From assembly GCA_964415675.1 (NCBI GenBank), contig CAYQBG010000002.1, positions 62,001 through 126,000 of the forward strand: 64,000 bases of DNA. Reading direction: 5' to 3'. Each line of letters begins with the position of its first letter. The first letter of the stretch is position 1. The DNA comes from UBA5336 sp964415675 (GTDB lineage Bacteria > Pseudomonadota > Alphaproteobacteria > Caulobacterales > Hyphomonadaceae). Shown here piece by piece: positions 25,397 through 33,861 of this stretch. The notes under the pieces were generated by a model. That model was not told the DNA's origin and made no database searches. It saw only the letters and a list, made by a program, of their open reading frames with translations. Position numbers and translations under genes: made by a program.

Positions 25397-26920
25397 ATGA
25401 CCGATATTACGGTGCCGACACTCGGCGAAAGCGTGGCCGAGGCAACAGTGGGCCAATGGCTCAAACATGCGGGCGATGCGGTCGCCAAGGATGAGGTGCT
25501 TGTGGAACTGGAAACCGATAAGGTGTCGGTCGAGGTCTCCGCGCCCGAGGATGGAACGCTTTCGGAGATCGTCGCCAATGAGGGCGACACGGTCGAGATC
25601 GGCGCGCTTCTTGGGCGCATGGGCGCGGGCAGTGGTGCCGGTGCCAATGGCGACGGGGGGGAACAGAAATCCGAAGCTCCAGCCTCGAACGGTGGTGGCA
25701 GCACTGCTCCGGCGGCCTCCGGTGGCGGTGAAAGCGTTGATGTGGTCGTGCCGACCATGGGCGAGAGCGTCGCCGAGGGCACGATTGCGAGCCTTGCCAA
25801 ACAGGTCGGCGACAGTGTGAAGAAGGATGAGGCCATCGCCGAGATCGAGACCGACAAGGTTGCGGTCGATGTGCCCGCGCCCGCTGATGGGACGATTGCT
25901 GAATGGCTGGTTGCAGAGGGTGATTCGGTCGAACCGGGTGCTTTGATCGCGCGGATCAGTGCGGCTGCCGCGCCGCCCGCGTCACCGCGCGCGGCGCAGG
26001 CCGAAGAGCCTGCTCAGACCGGTTCTGGCGAGAGGCCGGTCTCTCCGGCGGTGCGCCGTGTCACCTCCGAAGGCGGCGTCGATCCGCAGGCAATTCCCGG
26101 AACCGGCAAGGGCGGGCGCGTCACAAAGGGCGACGCGTTGAGCTTCATCGAGAAGGGGGGCAGCCAGCCGGCGGCCTCTTCCGGCCAGACGCAGACGGCC
26201 CGCGCGCCTCGCGATCTCGGCCCGCGCGAGGAGCGGGTGAAAATGACCCGCCTTCGCCAGACCATCGCCCGGCGCCTGAAAGAGGCCCAGGACAATGCTG
26301 CCATGCTGACCACATTCAATGATGTGGACATGTCGGCCGTGATGGATATGCGCAAGCGCTACAAGGAAGCCTTCGAAAAGCGCCATGGTTCGAAACTCGG
26401 CTTCATGGGCTTCTTCGTGAAAGCCTGTGTCAATGCGCTGCAAGAAATCCCGGCGGTGAATGCCGAGATCGATGGCACCGACATTATCTACAAGAATTTC
26501 TATGATCTCGGCATCGCGGTCGGTACCGAACGGGGGCTCGTCGTGCCTGTGGTACGCGACTGCGACCTGAAGTCGATCGCCGAGGTCGAGGCCGACATTG
26601 CCGAGCTGGGCCGCAAGGCACGCGATGGCGACCTGTCGCTCGACAATCTTCAGGGCGGCACCTTCACCATCACCAATGGCGGCGTCTATGGTTCGCTGAT
26701 GTCGACGCCGATCCTGAACCCGCCGCAATCGGGCGTGCTCGGCATGCACCGGATCGAGCAGCGCCCGGTTGCCATTAATGGCGAGGTCAAGATCCGCCCG
26801 ATGATGTATCTTGCGCTGTCTTATGATCACCGGATTGTCGATGGCAAGGAAGCGGTGACCTTCCTCGTGCGGGTCAAGGAAGCGCTCGAAGATCCCGAGC
26901 GGATGCTGCTCGACGTGTAG
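25397..26920 (+). CDS. sucB: 2-oxoglutarate dehydrogenase E2 (dihydrolipoamide succinyltransferase), two lipoyl domains
   Basis: Core succinyltransferase of the complex, 507 residues. Unlike the usual single-lipoyl SucB of about 400 residues, it has two lipoyl domains: about 1-76 (lysine in ETDKVSVEV) and 118-195 (lysine in ETDKVAVDV), joined by a Gly/Ala-rich linker. Then come the E3/E1-binding domain (about 220-255) and the catalytic domain ending with LSYDHRIVDGKEAV, which holds the catalytic His and Asp. The start is uncertain by a few codons (ATGs at 25382, 25394 and 25397); the domain begins at MTDITVPTLGES. Linkage with sucA and lpd supports E2o over pyruvate dehydrogenase E2. Confidence 0.95.
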   Translation: MTDITVPTLGESVAEATVGQWLKHAGDAVAKDEVLVELETDKVSVEVSAPEDGTLSEIVANEGDTVEIGALLGRMGAGSGAGANGDGGEQKSEAPASNGGGSTAPAASGGGESVDVVVPTMGESVAEGTIASLAKQVGDSVKKDEAIAEIETDKVAVDVPAPADGTIAEWLVAEGDSVEPGALIARISAAAAPPASPRAAQAEEPAQTGSGERPVSPAVRRVTSEGGVDPQAIPGTGKGGRVTKGDALSFIEKGGSQPAASSGQTQTARAPRDLGPREERVKMTRLRQTIARRLKEAQDNAAMLTTFNDVDMSAVMDMRKRYKEAFEKRHGSKLGFMGFFVKACVNALQEIPAVNAEIDGTDIIYKNFYDLGIAVGTERGLVVPVVRDCDLKSIAEVEADIAELGRKARDGDLSLDNLQGGTFTITNGGVYGSLMSTPILNPPQSGVLGMHRIEQRPVAINGEVKIRPMMYLALSYDHRIVDGKEAVTFLVRVKEALEDPERMLLDV

Positions 26921-27140
26921 TTTGCGCCCACGCCGGTTGGCTGTCGCCGACGGCGCCGCAGGGGCGGGCAGGGTGCCCTTGCCTGCCCTGATTGCTGCCC
27001 TCAAAACACCGGGGACCTGCCCTCGCAGCTGCCCTCGCCTGCCTGCGGGACAGGCCGGGGGACAGAAATCCGGGTATTGGATTAAAACATGGTCGCCCGG
27101 TTCATCGCTCATCAATCGGCGCGGCGTTAACCTTGCGGGC

Positions 27141-27749
27141 ATGTCGCGCAGGTTCATAGCCATGTTGATTTGCCTTCTCGCTGTGGGCTTTGCCTTCGCG
27201 GCGATGGCGGCGATCCGCTGGCCGTCGATCATCATGCTTGTCAGCCTCATGGCAGACGGCGAGCCAAGCGCCACTCTTGACGGGATCAACTGGCGCGAGA
27301 TCGGCATCGTCTATGGCATGCCCTATTTCCTCGCCGCGCTCTGCCTCTATGCCGCATCAGTGATGATCGCGCGCCGCCGCAAGGGCGGTGTGCTCTGGTA
27401 TCTGATGGGGTGCGCGGCTGGCTTCCCGGCCGTGTTCCTGGTCGATTTCGAGCCCGGCTGGTGGCGCGATCCGAGTGCGGGCGAAGGTGGCGTGGCGGGC
27501 CTTGCCGTTATCGCCTTGCTGCTTGCCGCAGCCGTCTGGGATCTGCGCCTGCGCCCACGAAAGCTCCAGCCCGCGCCGCTTTCGACGGATGTCAGCCCGG
27601 CCATCGAGAGCCCCGCGAAACAGAAGGCCTCAGAAAGCCGGGCCCGGCGCTACCCGCGCGGCGCCTTCCCGAATGCCGCCGCGCGCAACCGCGCCGCCTT
27701 TGCGCGTGAGGGGCGCAAACGTCTCGCTCGCCCGCCGCCCAACCCGTGA
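27141..27749 (+). CDS. Membrane protein of unknown function
   Basis: A 202-residue protein with an N-terminal hydrophobic segment (RRFIAMLICLLAVGFAFAA), three more probable membrane helices and a basic Arg/Ala-rich cytoplasmic tail (last 50 residues). No domain recognised. No good ribosome site precedes the ATG. It lies between sucB and lpd and may be co-transcribed. The 220 bp before it, after sucB, contain C-rich CTGCCCT repeats but no gene that I can see. Confidence 0.6.
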   Translation: MSRRFIAMLICLLAVGFAFAAMAAIRWPSIIMLVSLMADGEPSATLDGINWREIGIVYGMPYFLAALCLYAASVMIARRRKGGVLWYLMGCAAGFPAVFLVDFEPGWWRDPSAGEGGVAGLAVIALLLAAAVWDLRLRPRKLQPAPLSTDVSPAIESPAKQKASESRARRYPRGAFPNAAARNRAAFAREGRKRLARPPPNP

Positions 27750-27822
27750 ACCCGCCGCCAGGGGCCTTGCCAAAGCCCTGTAAACCGGCTGCACTACACT
27801 CAGGCGATCGGGAGGCGATCAG

Positions 27823-28185
27823 GTGTTCAGACGGCTGGCAGGGCTGGGGCTCGCCGCCGTGGCGGTATGGCTGCTATGGCAAGGTATTCACACGATTGAC
27901 GTGTTCATGGCGAGGGGCGGTTCACTTGCCAGCGCCTTGCTGGAACCCCCGACAGGCATCATCCGCGTCGTCAGTACCGCACTGGCTGTGATGGGGGGGC
28001 TGCTCGCCCTTGCCGGGCGGCCGGGCGGGGCATGGCTCGGCGCGGCCGGCGCGCTGATCTTTACCGCGCTGGCCGGGCTCCTCGCTGCGTCGGGCGCAGA
28101 CATCTCGCTCTGGCGCGATGAAGCCATCTGGACGGCAGTCCTGGTGCCACTGGCCGGCGTGCTGGTATTCATGCAACGCAGCTGA
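27823..28185 (+). CDS. Small membrane protein of unknown function (GTG start)
   Basis: A 120-residue protein with about four hydrophobic helices, starting at a GTG that has GGAGG 7 nt upstream. There is no recognisable family motif. It is in line with the suc genes, between the preceding membrane protein and lpd, so it probably belongs to the same transcription unit. Confidence 0.65.
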   Translation: MFRRLAGLGLAAVAVWLLWQGIHTIDVFMARGGSLASALLEPPTGIIRVVSTALAVMGGLLALAGRPGGAWLGAAGALIFTALAGLLAASGADISLWRDEAIWTAVLVPLAGVLVFMQRS

Positions 28186-28279
28186 GCGCCATCTTCGCCT
28201 TTAGACGCATTGATTCCACTGGCGAACTGCTTAGGTTCGCGACAACTCAACCTCTTATTTCTCCAAGGCGAAATTCCCC

Positions 28280-29686
28280 ATGTCAGAGACCTATGACGTC
28301 GTCATTATCGGCGCCGGCCCCGGCGGTTACAATTGTGCGATCCGGGCCGGTCAGCTGGGCCTGAAAGTGGCCTGTGTCGAAAAGAACCCGACACTTGGGG
28401 GCACCTGTCTGAATGTCGGCTGCATCCCGTCCAAGGCGCTGCTGCACGGGTCTGAGCTCTTTGCGGCTGCGAAGAATGATTTCGCCAGCATGGGCATCAA
28501 GTTCAGCAAGCTCGATCTCGATCTTCGCCAGATGATGGCCCAGAAGTCGGAGGCCGTTGACGGCCTGACCAAGGGCATCGAATTTCTGTTCAAGAAAAAC
28601 AAGGTCGAGCGGATCAACGGCCATGGCCGCATTCTCGGCGCTGGCCAGGTTGAGGTGTCGACACCTGAAGGCGATGTGAAAGTTCTCAAGACAAGGCATA
28701 TCGTCATTGCAACCGGATCGGAGCCCGCTTCCCTGCCCGGAATAGAGGTGGATGAGGAGCGCGTGGTCACCAATACTGGTGCGATTGCGCTGAAGTCGGT
28801 TCCCAAGAAACTGGTCCTGATCGGGGCTGGCGTGATCGGGCTTGAGCTTGGCTCGGTCTGGTCGCGGCTTGGCGCCGAGGTCGAGGTGGTCGAATTTCTA
28901 GATCACTGCCTGCCGGGGGCCGACGGCGAGATTTCGAAGGCCGCCCGCAAGACATTCGAGGCGCAGGGGCTGAAATTCAATTTCGGTCAGAAGGTCACCG
29001 GCGTGGACAAACTCAAGACCAAGTTGAAAGTGAATATGGAGCCGGTCGCAGGCGGTGATGCGCAGACCCTCGACGCGGATGTTGTGATCGTCGCGGTGGG
29101 CCGGCGCCCCTACACCGAAGGGCTCGGCCTCGACAAGGTCGGCATCGCCACCAACAAGCGCGGCGTCATCGAGGTCACAGACGGGCATTTCAAGGCCGCA
29201 GACGGGATCTGGGCCGTTGGCGATGCGATTCACGGGCCGATGCTCGCCCACAAGGCTGAGGATGACGGTGTCGCGGTGGCCGAACTCATCGCCGGCAAGG
29301 CCGGGCATGTCGATTACAATCTCGTGCCGAGCGTGGTCTATACGAACCCGGAAATCGCCTGGGTTGGCAAGACCGAGGAAGAGCTCAAAGAGGCGGGGAT
29401 CGAGTATCGCAAGGGCAAATTTCCCTTCATGGCCAATTCCCGCGCCCGCTGTAACCATGAAACGGAAGGCTTCGTGAAACTCCTCGCCGACAAGAAGACC
29501 GACCGTATCCTTGGCGCGCACATGATCGGTGTCGGCGTCGGCGAAATGATCCATGAGGTCTGTGTGGCGATGGAATTTGGCGGTGCGTCCGAGGATATTG
29601 CCCGTACCAGCCATGCCCACCCGACAATGTCTGAAGCCGTCCGCCAGGCCGCGATGGGCGTCGAAGGCTGGACCATGCAAATGTAG
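28280..29686 (+). CDS. lpd: Dihydrolipoamide dehydrogenase (E3)
   Basis: Flavoprotein disulfide reductase that re-oxidises dihydrolipoyl groups in 2-keto-acid dehydrogenase complexes, 468 residues. It shows the FAD Rossmann motif VVIIGAGPGGYNCA near residue 6, the redox disulfide GGTCLNVGCIPSKAL near 40-50, the NAD-binding GAGVIGLELGSVW near 180 and the C-terminal catalytic pair HAHPTMSE. Position downstream of sucAB indicates the E3 of this complex, though E3 is often shared with pyruvate dehydrogenase. A short CCCC/GGGG hairpin follows the stop. Confidence 0.97.
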   Translation: MSETYDVVIIGAGPGGYNCAIRAGQLGLKVACVEKNPTLGGTCLNVGCIPSKALLHGSELFAAAKNDFASMGIKFSKLDLDLRQMMAQKSEAVDGLTKGIEFLFKKNKVERINGHGRILGAGQVEVSTPEGDVKVLKTRHIVIATGSEPASLPGIEVDEERVVTNTGAIALKSVPKKLVLIGAGVIGLELGSVWSRLGAEVEVVEFLDHCLPGADGEISKAARKTFEAQGLKFNFGQKVTGVDKLKTKLKVNMEPVAGGDAQTLDADVVIVAVGRRPYTEGLGLDKVGIATNKRGVIEVTDGHFKAADGIWAVGDAIHGPMLAHKAEDDGVAVAELIAGKAGHVDYNLVPSVVYTNPEIAWVGKTEEELKEAGIEYRKGKFPFMANSRARCNHETEGFVKLLADKKTDRILGAHMIGVGVGEMIHEVCVAMEFGGASEDIARTSHAHPTMSEAVRQAAMGVEGWTMQM

Positions 29687-29822
29687 CGATCACCCCGTTG
29701 GGGTCCGCTCATCTGCGGCGACCGGATTGTTGACGTATTAACAGTTCCTCGCGGTTGATGTCGTAATCGTGATTGTCCGGGCAAGGCAGGGCGCTTATCG
29801 TCAAACCGGTGACGGCGAGGTG

Positions 29823-30746
29823 ATGGTGACACGACAGATCGATACACTGCGAGTGCTTCTGGCCGCACGCAAAGAGGCGGGCGATGGCCCCATAGACGTC
29901 GCAGAATCGCGCGAAGCCATGCGCGCGGCTACGGCGATGTTCCAGTTGCCGGCCGGCGTGACGGTGACGGAAACTGAGCTGGGCGGTGTCAAGGGCCTGC
30001 GCCTGACGCCGGCGCGGCCGGAAAAAGGGGCCGTGCTGCTCTATTTTCATGGCGGCGGCTATGTGCTTGGCAGCCCCCAGACCCATCGCAGCCTTGTCGG
30101 CCATCTGGCCCGCCTGTCTGGCATCGAGGTCGCCAGCATGGATTACCGGCTGGCACCTGAATCGCCTTTTCCGGCTGCGGTCGATGACGGGCTTGCCTGC
30201 TACCAGGCGCTGCTCGATGGCGGGGTCGCGCCAGGGCGCATCATCATTGGCGGCGACAGCGCGGGCGGTGGCCTGACGCTGGCCACGGCGCTCAGGGCGC
30301 GCGAGACGGGACTGCCCATGCCGGCGGGTCTCGTCGTGTTATCCCCCTGGACCGATCTCACGCAGGGCGGCTGGAGCTATGACACACAGGCACAAAAGGA
30401 TCCGATGATCCGGCGCGACAGGCTGGAGCTGATGGCAAGGCTTTATCTTGATGGCGCCGCGCCTGCCGATCCGCTGGCCTCGCCGCGTTTTGCCGATCCT
30501 GAAGACCTGCCGCCCATGCTGATCCAGGTCGGTTCAGATGAGGTCCTGCTGGCCGATGCGACCGAACTGGCCGGGCGCGCCGGGGCGGCGCGGGTTGAGG
30601 TGACGCTGGAGATATGGCCGGACATGTTTCATGTGTTCCAGGCCTTTCACGACATGCTGGATGAGGCGAAAACCGCGAATGCCCGAATCGGCCAGTGGAT
30701 CCGGCGGCGGCTCGGACTGGCACCGATCACTCAGCCGCATCCATGA
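29823..30746 (+). CDS. Alpha/beta hydrolase, hormone-sensitive-lipase (family IV esterase) type
   Basis: Cytoplasmic carboxylesterase of 307 residues. It has the oxyanion-hole motif YFHGGGYVLGS near residue 77, the nucleophile elbow GGDSAGGGL near 145, Asp in VGSDEVLLAD near 240 and His in PDMFHVFQAF near 272: a complete triad. The physiological ester is unknown. The start at 29823 is preceded by GAGG at short spacing; an earlier ATG at 29769 lacks support. It overlaps by 20 bp, tail to tail, the winged-helix regulator gene. Confidence 0.88.
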   Translation: MVTRQIDTLRVLLAARKEAGDGPIDVAESREAMRAATAMFQLPAGVTVTETELGGVKGLRLTPARPEKGAVLLYFHGGGYVLGSPQTHRSLVGHLARLSGIEVASMDYRLAPESPFPAAVDDGLACYQALLDGGVAPGRIIIGGDSAGGGLTLATALRARETGLPMPAGLVVLSPWTDLTQGGWSYDTQAQKDPMIRRDRLELMARLYLDGAAPADPLASPRFADPEDLPPMLIQVGSDEVLLADATELAGRAGAARVEVTLEIWPDMFHVFQAFHDMLDEAKTANARIGQWIRRRLGLAPITQPHP

Positions 30747-31038
30747 GGCCGCGCATCCGCTCGATCCAGATCAGCCAGGCTTCACGCCCGGCGCTTGTGA
30801 GATGGACCCGCGTCTGGGGCCGGCGTCCGACAAAGCGTTTCTCCAGCTCGACATAACCGGCCTCTTCCAGTTTGCGCAGATGCGTTGAGAGATTGCCATC
30901 CGTGGCGCCGACCCGGTCGCGCAGCTCCCCGAAGACAGCAGGGGTGGCGGCGGAAAGATAAGCCATGATGCCAAGCCGCAGCCGGCCATGGATCACTTCG
31001 TCGATCGAACTGTGATCGAAAGGGTTTTCGTCTCCCAT
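30727..31038 (-). CDS. Winged-helix transcriptional regulator
   Basis: A 103-residue DNA-binding protein of the winged-helix type (MarR/ArsR-like, HTH_34 group): the segment GELRDRVGATDGNLSTHLRKL is the helix-turn-helix and RRPQTRVHLT the wing. There is no metal-binding cysteine pair, so it is not a classic ArsR sensor. It is 12 bp downstream of the membrane protein gene at 31051-31668 and very likely in one operon with it. It may repress the promoter upstream of that operon. Confidence 0.85.
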   Translation of the reverse strand: MGDENPFDHSSIDEVIHGRLRLGIMAYLSAATPAVFGELRDRVGATDGNLSTHLRKLEEAGYVELEKRFVGRRPQTRVHLTSAGREAWLIWIERMRGLMDAAE

Positions 31039-31050
31039 TTCTCTCGCCCC

Positions 31051-31668
31051 TCAAACAACGCTCGCCGGTTCACGTCGCAAGAGCGCCAGGCCCGGCAGGA
31101 AGACGGTCAGCGCAGCTCCAACAGCGCCGATAAGGTAAAGCTCCGGGCGGGGCTGGAAGGCGACGGTAAGGGCGACGAAGATGAAAGCCGCAATACCGGC
31201 CAGAATGAGGAGGCGGTCACTGCCCAGCGTCCCGCTCGTCATCAAACCAAGTGCGTAGACGGCGAACACAAGCGGTAGCGACACATTCGGGCTCACCGAT
31301 GTGTCGAACAGCACATGTGACAGCGCAATTCCGGCAAAGAAAGCAAAAATGGCGAAACCGCCAGCTGACCAGACCGCTCCCATGACCCGGTTCCCCGCAG
31401 AGCCATACCCCGGCTTGGCTGGCATCAGGCGCAGGAGAGCGACATATCCGGCCAGCCCCGCGATGATGGCAATCAGCCACATGATATTGATCGCCTCAGG
31501 TCCGCCCGCGATCCGGTCCGTCAGGATGGCATAGTGGCAGCCATAGGCGGTGGCGATCACACCGCCCCACCATGCAAGAAAGCGCCCGCCGAGCAGGGGC
31601 GCTTGCGCACCGGCAGCGGCCATTTCACGCAGATATTCCAGATCCTCGGCAAGACTGGGGTGGGACAT
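31051..31668 (-). CDS. Polytopic membrane protein of unknown function
   Basis: A 205-residue protein with a soluble N-terminus (SHPSLAEDLEYLREMAAAG) and six probable membrane helices. GGAGAG lies 5 nt before the ATG. Pairs of such a membrane protein with a small winged-helix regulator are common, the regulator often controlling the pair; the function is not known. An in-frame ATG at 31707 would add 13 residues but overlaps the promoter region. Confidence 0.75.
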   Translation of the reverse strand: MSHPSLAEDLEYLREMAAAGAQAPLLGGRFLAWWGGVIATAYGCHYAILTDRIAGGPEAINIMWLIAIIAGLAGYVALLRLMPAKPGYGSAGNRVMGAVWSAGGFAIFAFFAGIALSHVLFDTSVSPNVSLPLVFAVYALGLMTSGTLGSDRLLILAGIAAFIFVALTVAFQPRPELYLIGAVGAALTVFLPGLALLRREPASVV

Positions 31669-31707
31669 CAGGCTCTCCAGGCAAAGGCAAACAACTCTGA
31701 AAGACAA

Positions 31708-31733
31708 AGTATACGGCGATTGGGTATTGTCAA
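31708..31733 (-). promoter_or_regulatory. Possible promoter of the membrane protein/regulator operon
   Basis: On the minus strand TTGACA (31733-31728) is followed by TATACT (31713-31708). The hexamers are near-consensus but the spacer is only 14 bp, so either the promoter needs an activator or the true -10 is the TACTTT overlapping it at 16 bp. Confidence 0.4.
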
Positions 31734-31779
31734 GCCCGCTCGCTTCGGAGTTAGGCGGGTATCGGGCCTCATGGCTGTG

Positions 31780-33780
31780 TCAGGCCGGCGCGAACTGCGG
31801 CCCGAGCGCGTCCTTCAGGGGCTGAAGCCAGGGCTCATAGGGCTTCCAGGCCGCGAGCCCCTTGTCGGAAATCGGCTGGCGAACCTGTTCTGAACTGGCC
31901 GTGCGCACCGCGCGTTCGGTTTCGTGGAAATTCAGGCAGGCCTCTTCGAAGTCCAGCCCGCAATGATCGAGGATGCGCCGCACCTGGCCTTCGAGGTCGG
32001 CGACGACATCCTCATGCTGCACCCGCAGGACCTTGCCGGGCAGCATATTGTCCCAATGGTCCATCAGGTCGACATACCCGCGATAATAATGTCCGATCTG
32101 TTCAAGGCCGTAGGTGAATTCCTGGCCTTCCGCGAAGAGCTGTTTGAACCCGGAAAAACAGCAGGCCATCGGCTCGCGCCGTGCATCAATGATCTTCGCA
32201 TTCGGCAGGATCAGGTGAATGAGCCCGATATGTCGGAAATTGTTCGGCATCTTGTCGGTGAAAAAGGGCGCTCCGGCGCGGTGAATGCGCGTGCCTTCGA
32301 TATAATCCTCTCCAAGCTTGCGCAGCTCGTCCCCGGTCAGATCGTGCAGGATGCGCGGATAGCGCGTGCGGTCTGAAATCTGCTTGCGTCCCCGCAACCT
32401 GTGCGAGAGCGACAGGATATTGGGCAGCTCCAGCGTCCCGTCCACCTGGCTGTGGGAGGCGAGGATCTGTTCGATCAGGGTTGAACCGGCACGGGGCAGG
32501 CCAAGGATGAAGATGGGATCCGGCGCCGGGCAGCCTTTGCCGGCCTGCGCGGAGAAGAGGGCGGGCGTGCAGATTGTCTTCTGCGCGTCGAACTCCTCCT
32601 GCATCTGCTGGGATGTGTAACGGGCTTGCACACGTTTCAGCGTGTTGCCGCGTTCCAGATAGGTGAAGGCACGCGCGTGATCGCCCTGATCCTCGAAGGC
32701 CTTGGCGAGCGCGAAGCAGAAATAGATGCGGTCCTGATAGGTCAGATCAGGCGAGGATTCGTGCGCCTGCATGGCTGCAGACTCATCCGCGCTGAACCGG
32801 TAGGTCTTCAGATTGGCGAGCGCGTACCAGGCATCGCCATGATCGGGCTTTGACGCAATCGCCGCGCGGTAGGAGGCGATGGAATCGTCTGTGCGTCCCA
32901 TGGTTTTGAGGGCATGGCCGCGCGAAGTGAGCGTCGCCGGATCGCCGGGGCGCAAGGCGAGCACACTGTCGAACAGGCCAAGCGCGCGCTCATAATCGCC
33001 AGTCTGAAGCGTTTCGATGGCAAGCGCGGACTGGAACACCGGATTGGCCGGGTCGCGGCGATAGAGCGCTTCGGCTTGCTGGCGCGCCGCCGCGAATTTC
33101 TGGCGCTTGCGCAGCACCTCGATATGGTCCAGCCGCAGCTGCACATTTTCAGCGTCAAACTCGATCGCGCTTTCCAGCAGGAAATCGGCGTCTTCCAGCA
33201 CGCCGAAACGCTGGCCGATATCGGCCAGCAGCCGCATGGCTTCGGTATGGCGGGGCTGAGCCTGCAGGAATTTCCGGCAAAGCTGTTCGGCCCTGACCAG
33301 CTTGCCCTCTGAGAGGAGGTGCGTGACCTGGACGAGAGGGCGGGGCAGGGCGGCGAGCCTTTCGGCCTGCGCGCCGGCCATTGTGGCGATGTCGGGCCGG
33401 CCAATCTGTGCGCCAATATCGGCCTGGGCGCGCCAACTCGCTTCCAGTGCGGGATTGAAGCGGCAGGCGCGCTGATAGGCCAGGAGCGCGCGCGAGAGGT
33501 CTCCGGCCTCACGCATCAGATGGCCTTCCTCCTGATAGGCGCGCCCGAAATCCGGTGAAGCCGTTTTCAGCCGGGCCAGGTAATCGGCGGCCGTGTCCGT
33601 GCGTTTGAGATATCGCGCACACACAGCGCTCATATACAGCGCTTCGGAATGATCGGGCACCTCGGCAAGCAGGCCGGTCAGCGTGTCCAGCGCCGCGTCG
33701 AAAGCGCTCTCATACATCTGCGCCTGCGCAGCCTTGAGGGCGTCTTTCTGCGGGTCTGCGGGGGGTTCCTGCTGGGTCAT
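31780..33780 (-). CDS. TPR-repeat sulfotransferase
   Basis: A 666-residue cytoplasmic protein. Residues about 15-390 form tetratricopeptide repeats (for instance PDHSEALYMSAVCARYLKR and PDHGDAWYALANLKTY). Residues about 420-660 form a sulfotransferase domain with the 5'-phosphosulfate-binding loop FILGLPRAGSTLIEQIL near 423 and the later PMACCFSGFKQLF segment. It is predicted to transfer sulfate from PAPS to an unknown acceptor. AAGGA lies 9 nt before the ATG. A strong terminator lies only 23 bp before its start codon, so it has either a very close promoter or depends on read-through from the TonB receptor gene. Confidence 0.9.
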   Translation of the reverse strand: MTQQEPPADPQKDALKAAQAQMYESAFDAALDTLTGLLAEVPDHSEALYMSAVCARYLKRTDTAADYLARLKTASPDFGRAYQEEGHLMREAGDLSRALLAYQRACRFNPALEASWRAQADIGAQIGRPDIATMAGAQAERLAALPRPLVQVTHLLSEGKLVRAEQLCRKFLQAQPRHTEAMRLLADIGQRFGVLEDADFLLESAIEFDAENVQLRLDHIEVLRKRQKFAAARQQAEALYRRDPANPVFQSALAIETLQTGDYERALGLFDSVLALRPGDPATLTSRGHALKTMGRTDDSIASYRAAIASKPDHGDAWYALANLKTYRFSADESAAMQAHESSPDLTYQDRIYFCFALAKAFEDQGDHARAFTYLERGNTLKRVQARYTSQQMQEEFDAQKTICTPALFSAQAGKGCPAPDPIFILGLPRAGSTLIEQILASHSQVDGTLELPNILSLSHRLRGRKQISDRTRYPRILHDLTGDELRKLGEDYIEGTRIHRAGAPFFTDKMPNNFRHIGLIHLILPNAKIIDARREPMACCFSGFKQLFAEGQEFTYGLEQIGHYYRGYVDLMDHWDNMLPGKVLRVQHEDVVADLEGQVRRILDHCGLDFEEACLNFHETERAVRTASSEQVRQPISDKGLAAWKPYEPWLQPLKDALGPQFAPA

Positions 33781-33802
33781 GCTTACAGTCCTTACAAAGA
33801 AA

Positions 33803-33828
33803 GAAGCGCCCCCGTGAAGGGGCGCTTC
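33803..33828 (-). terminator. Rho-independent terminator of the TonB receptor gene
   Basis: GAAGCGCCCC/GGGGCGCTTC form a perfect 10-bp stem with a 6-nt loop. On the minus strand it is followed by TTTCTTTG. It lies 34 bp after the receptor stop codon. Confidence 0.85.
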
Positions 33829-33861
33829 CTGTTTCGTCCGAATTTGCGGGGCCTTGCCGGC

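Noticed and set aside
23368..25857. Long open frame antisense to sucA (829 codons)
   Set aside because: Composition and Arg/His/Gly-rich translation are typical of the antisense frame of a high-GC gene; no known domain and it lies wholly opposite sucA/sucB.
29687..29705. Terminator after lpd (ACCCC-GTT-GGGGT)
   Set aside because: Only 5 bp with a 3-nt loop and no T-run.
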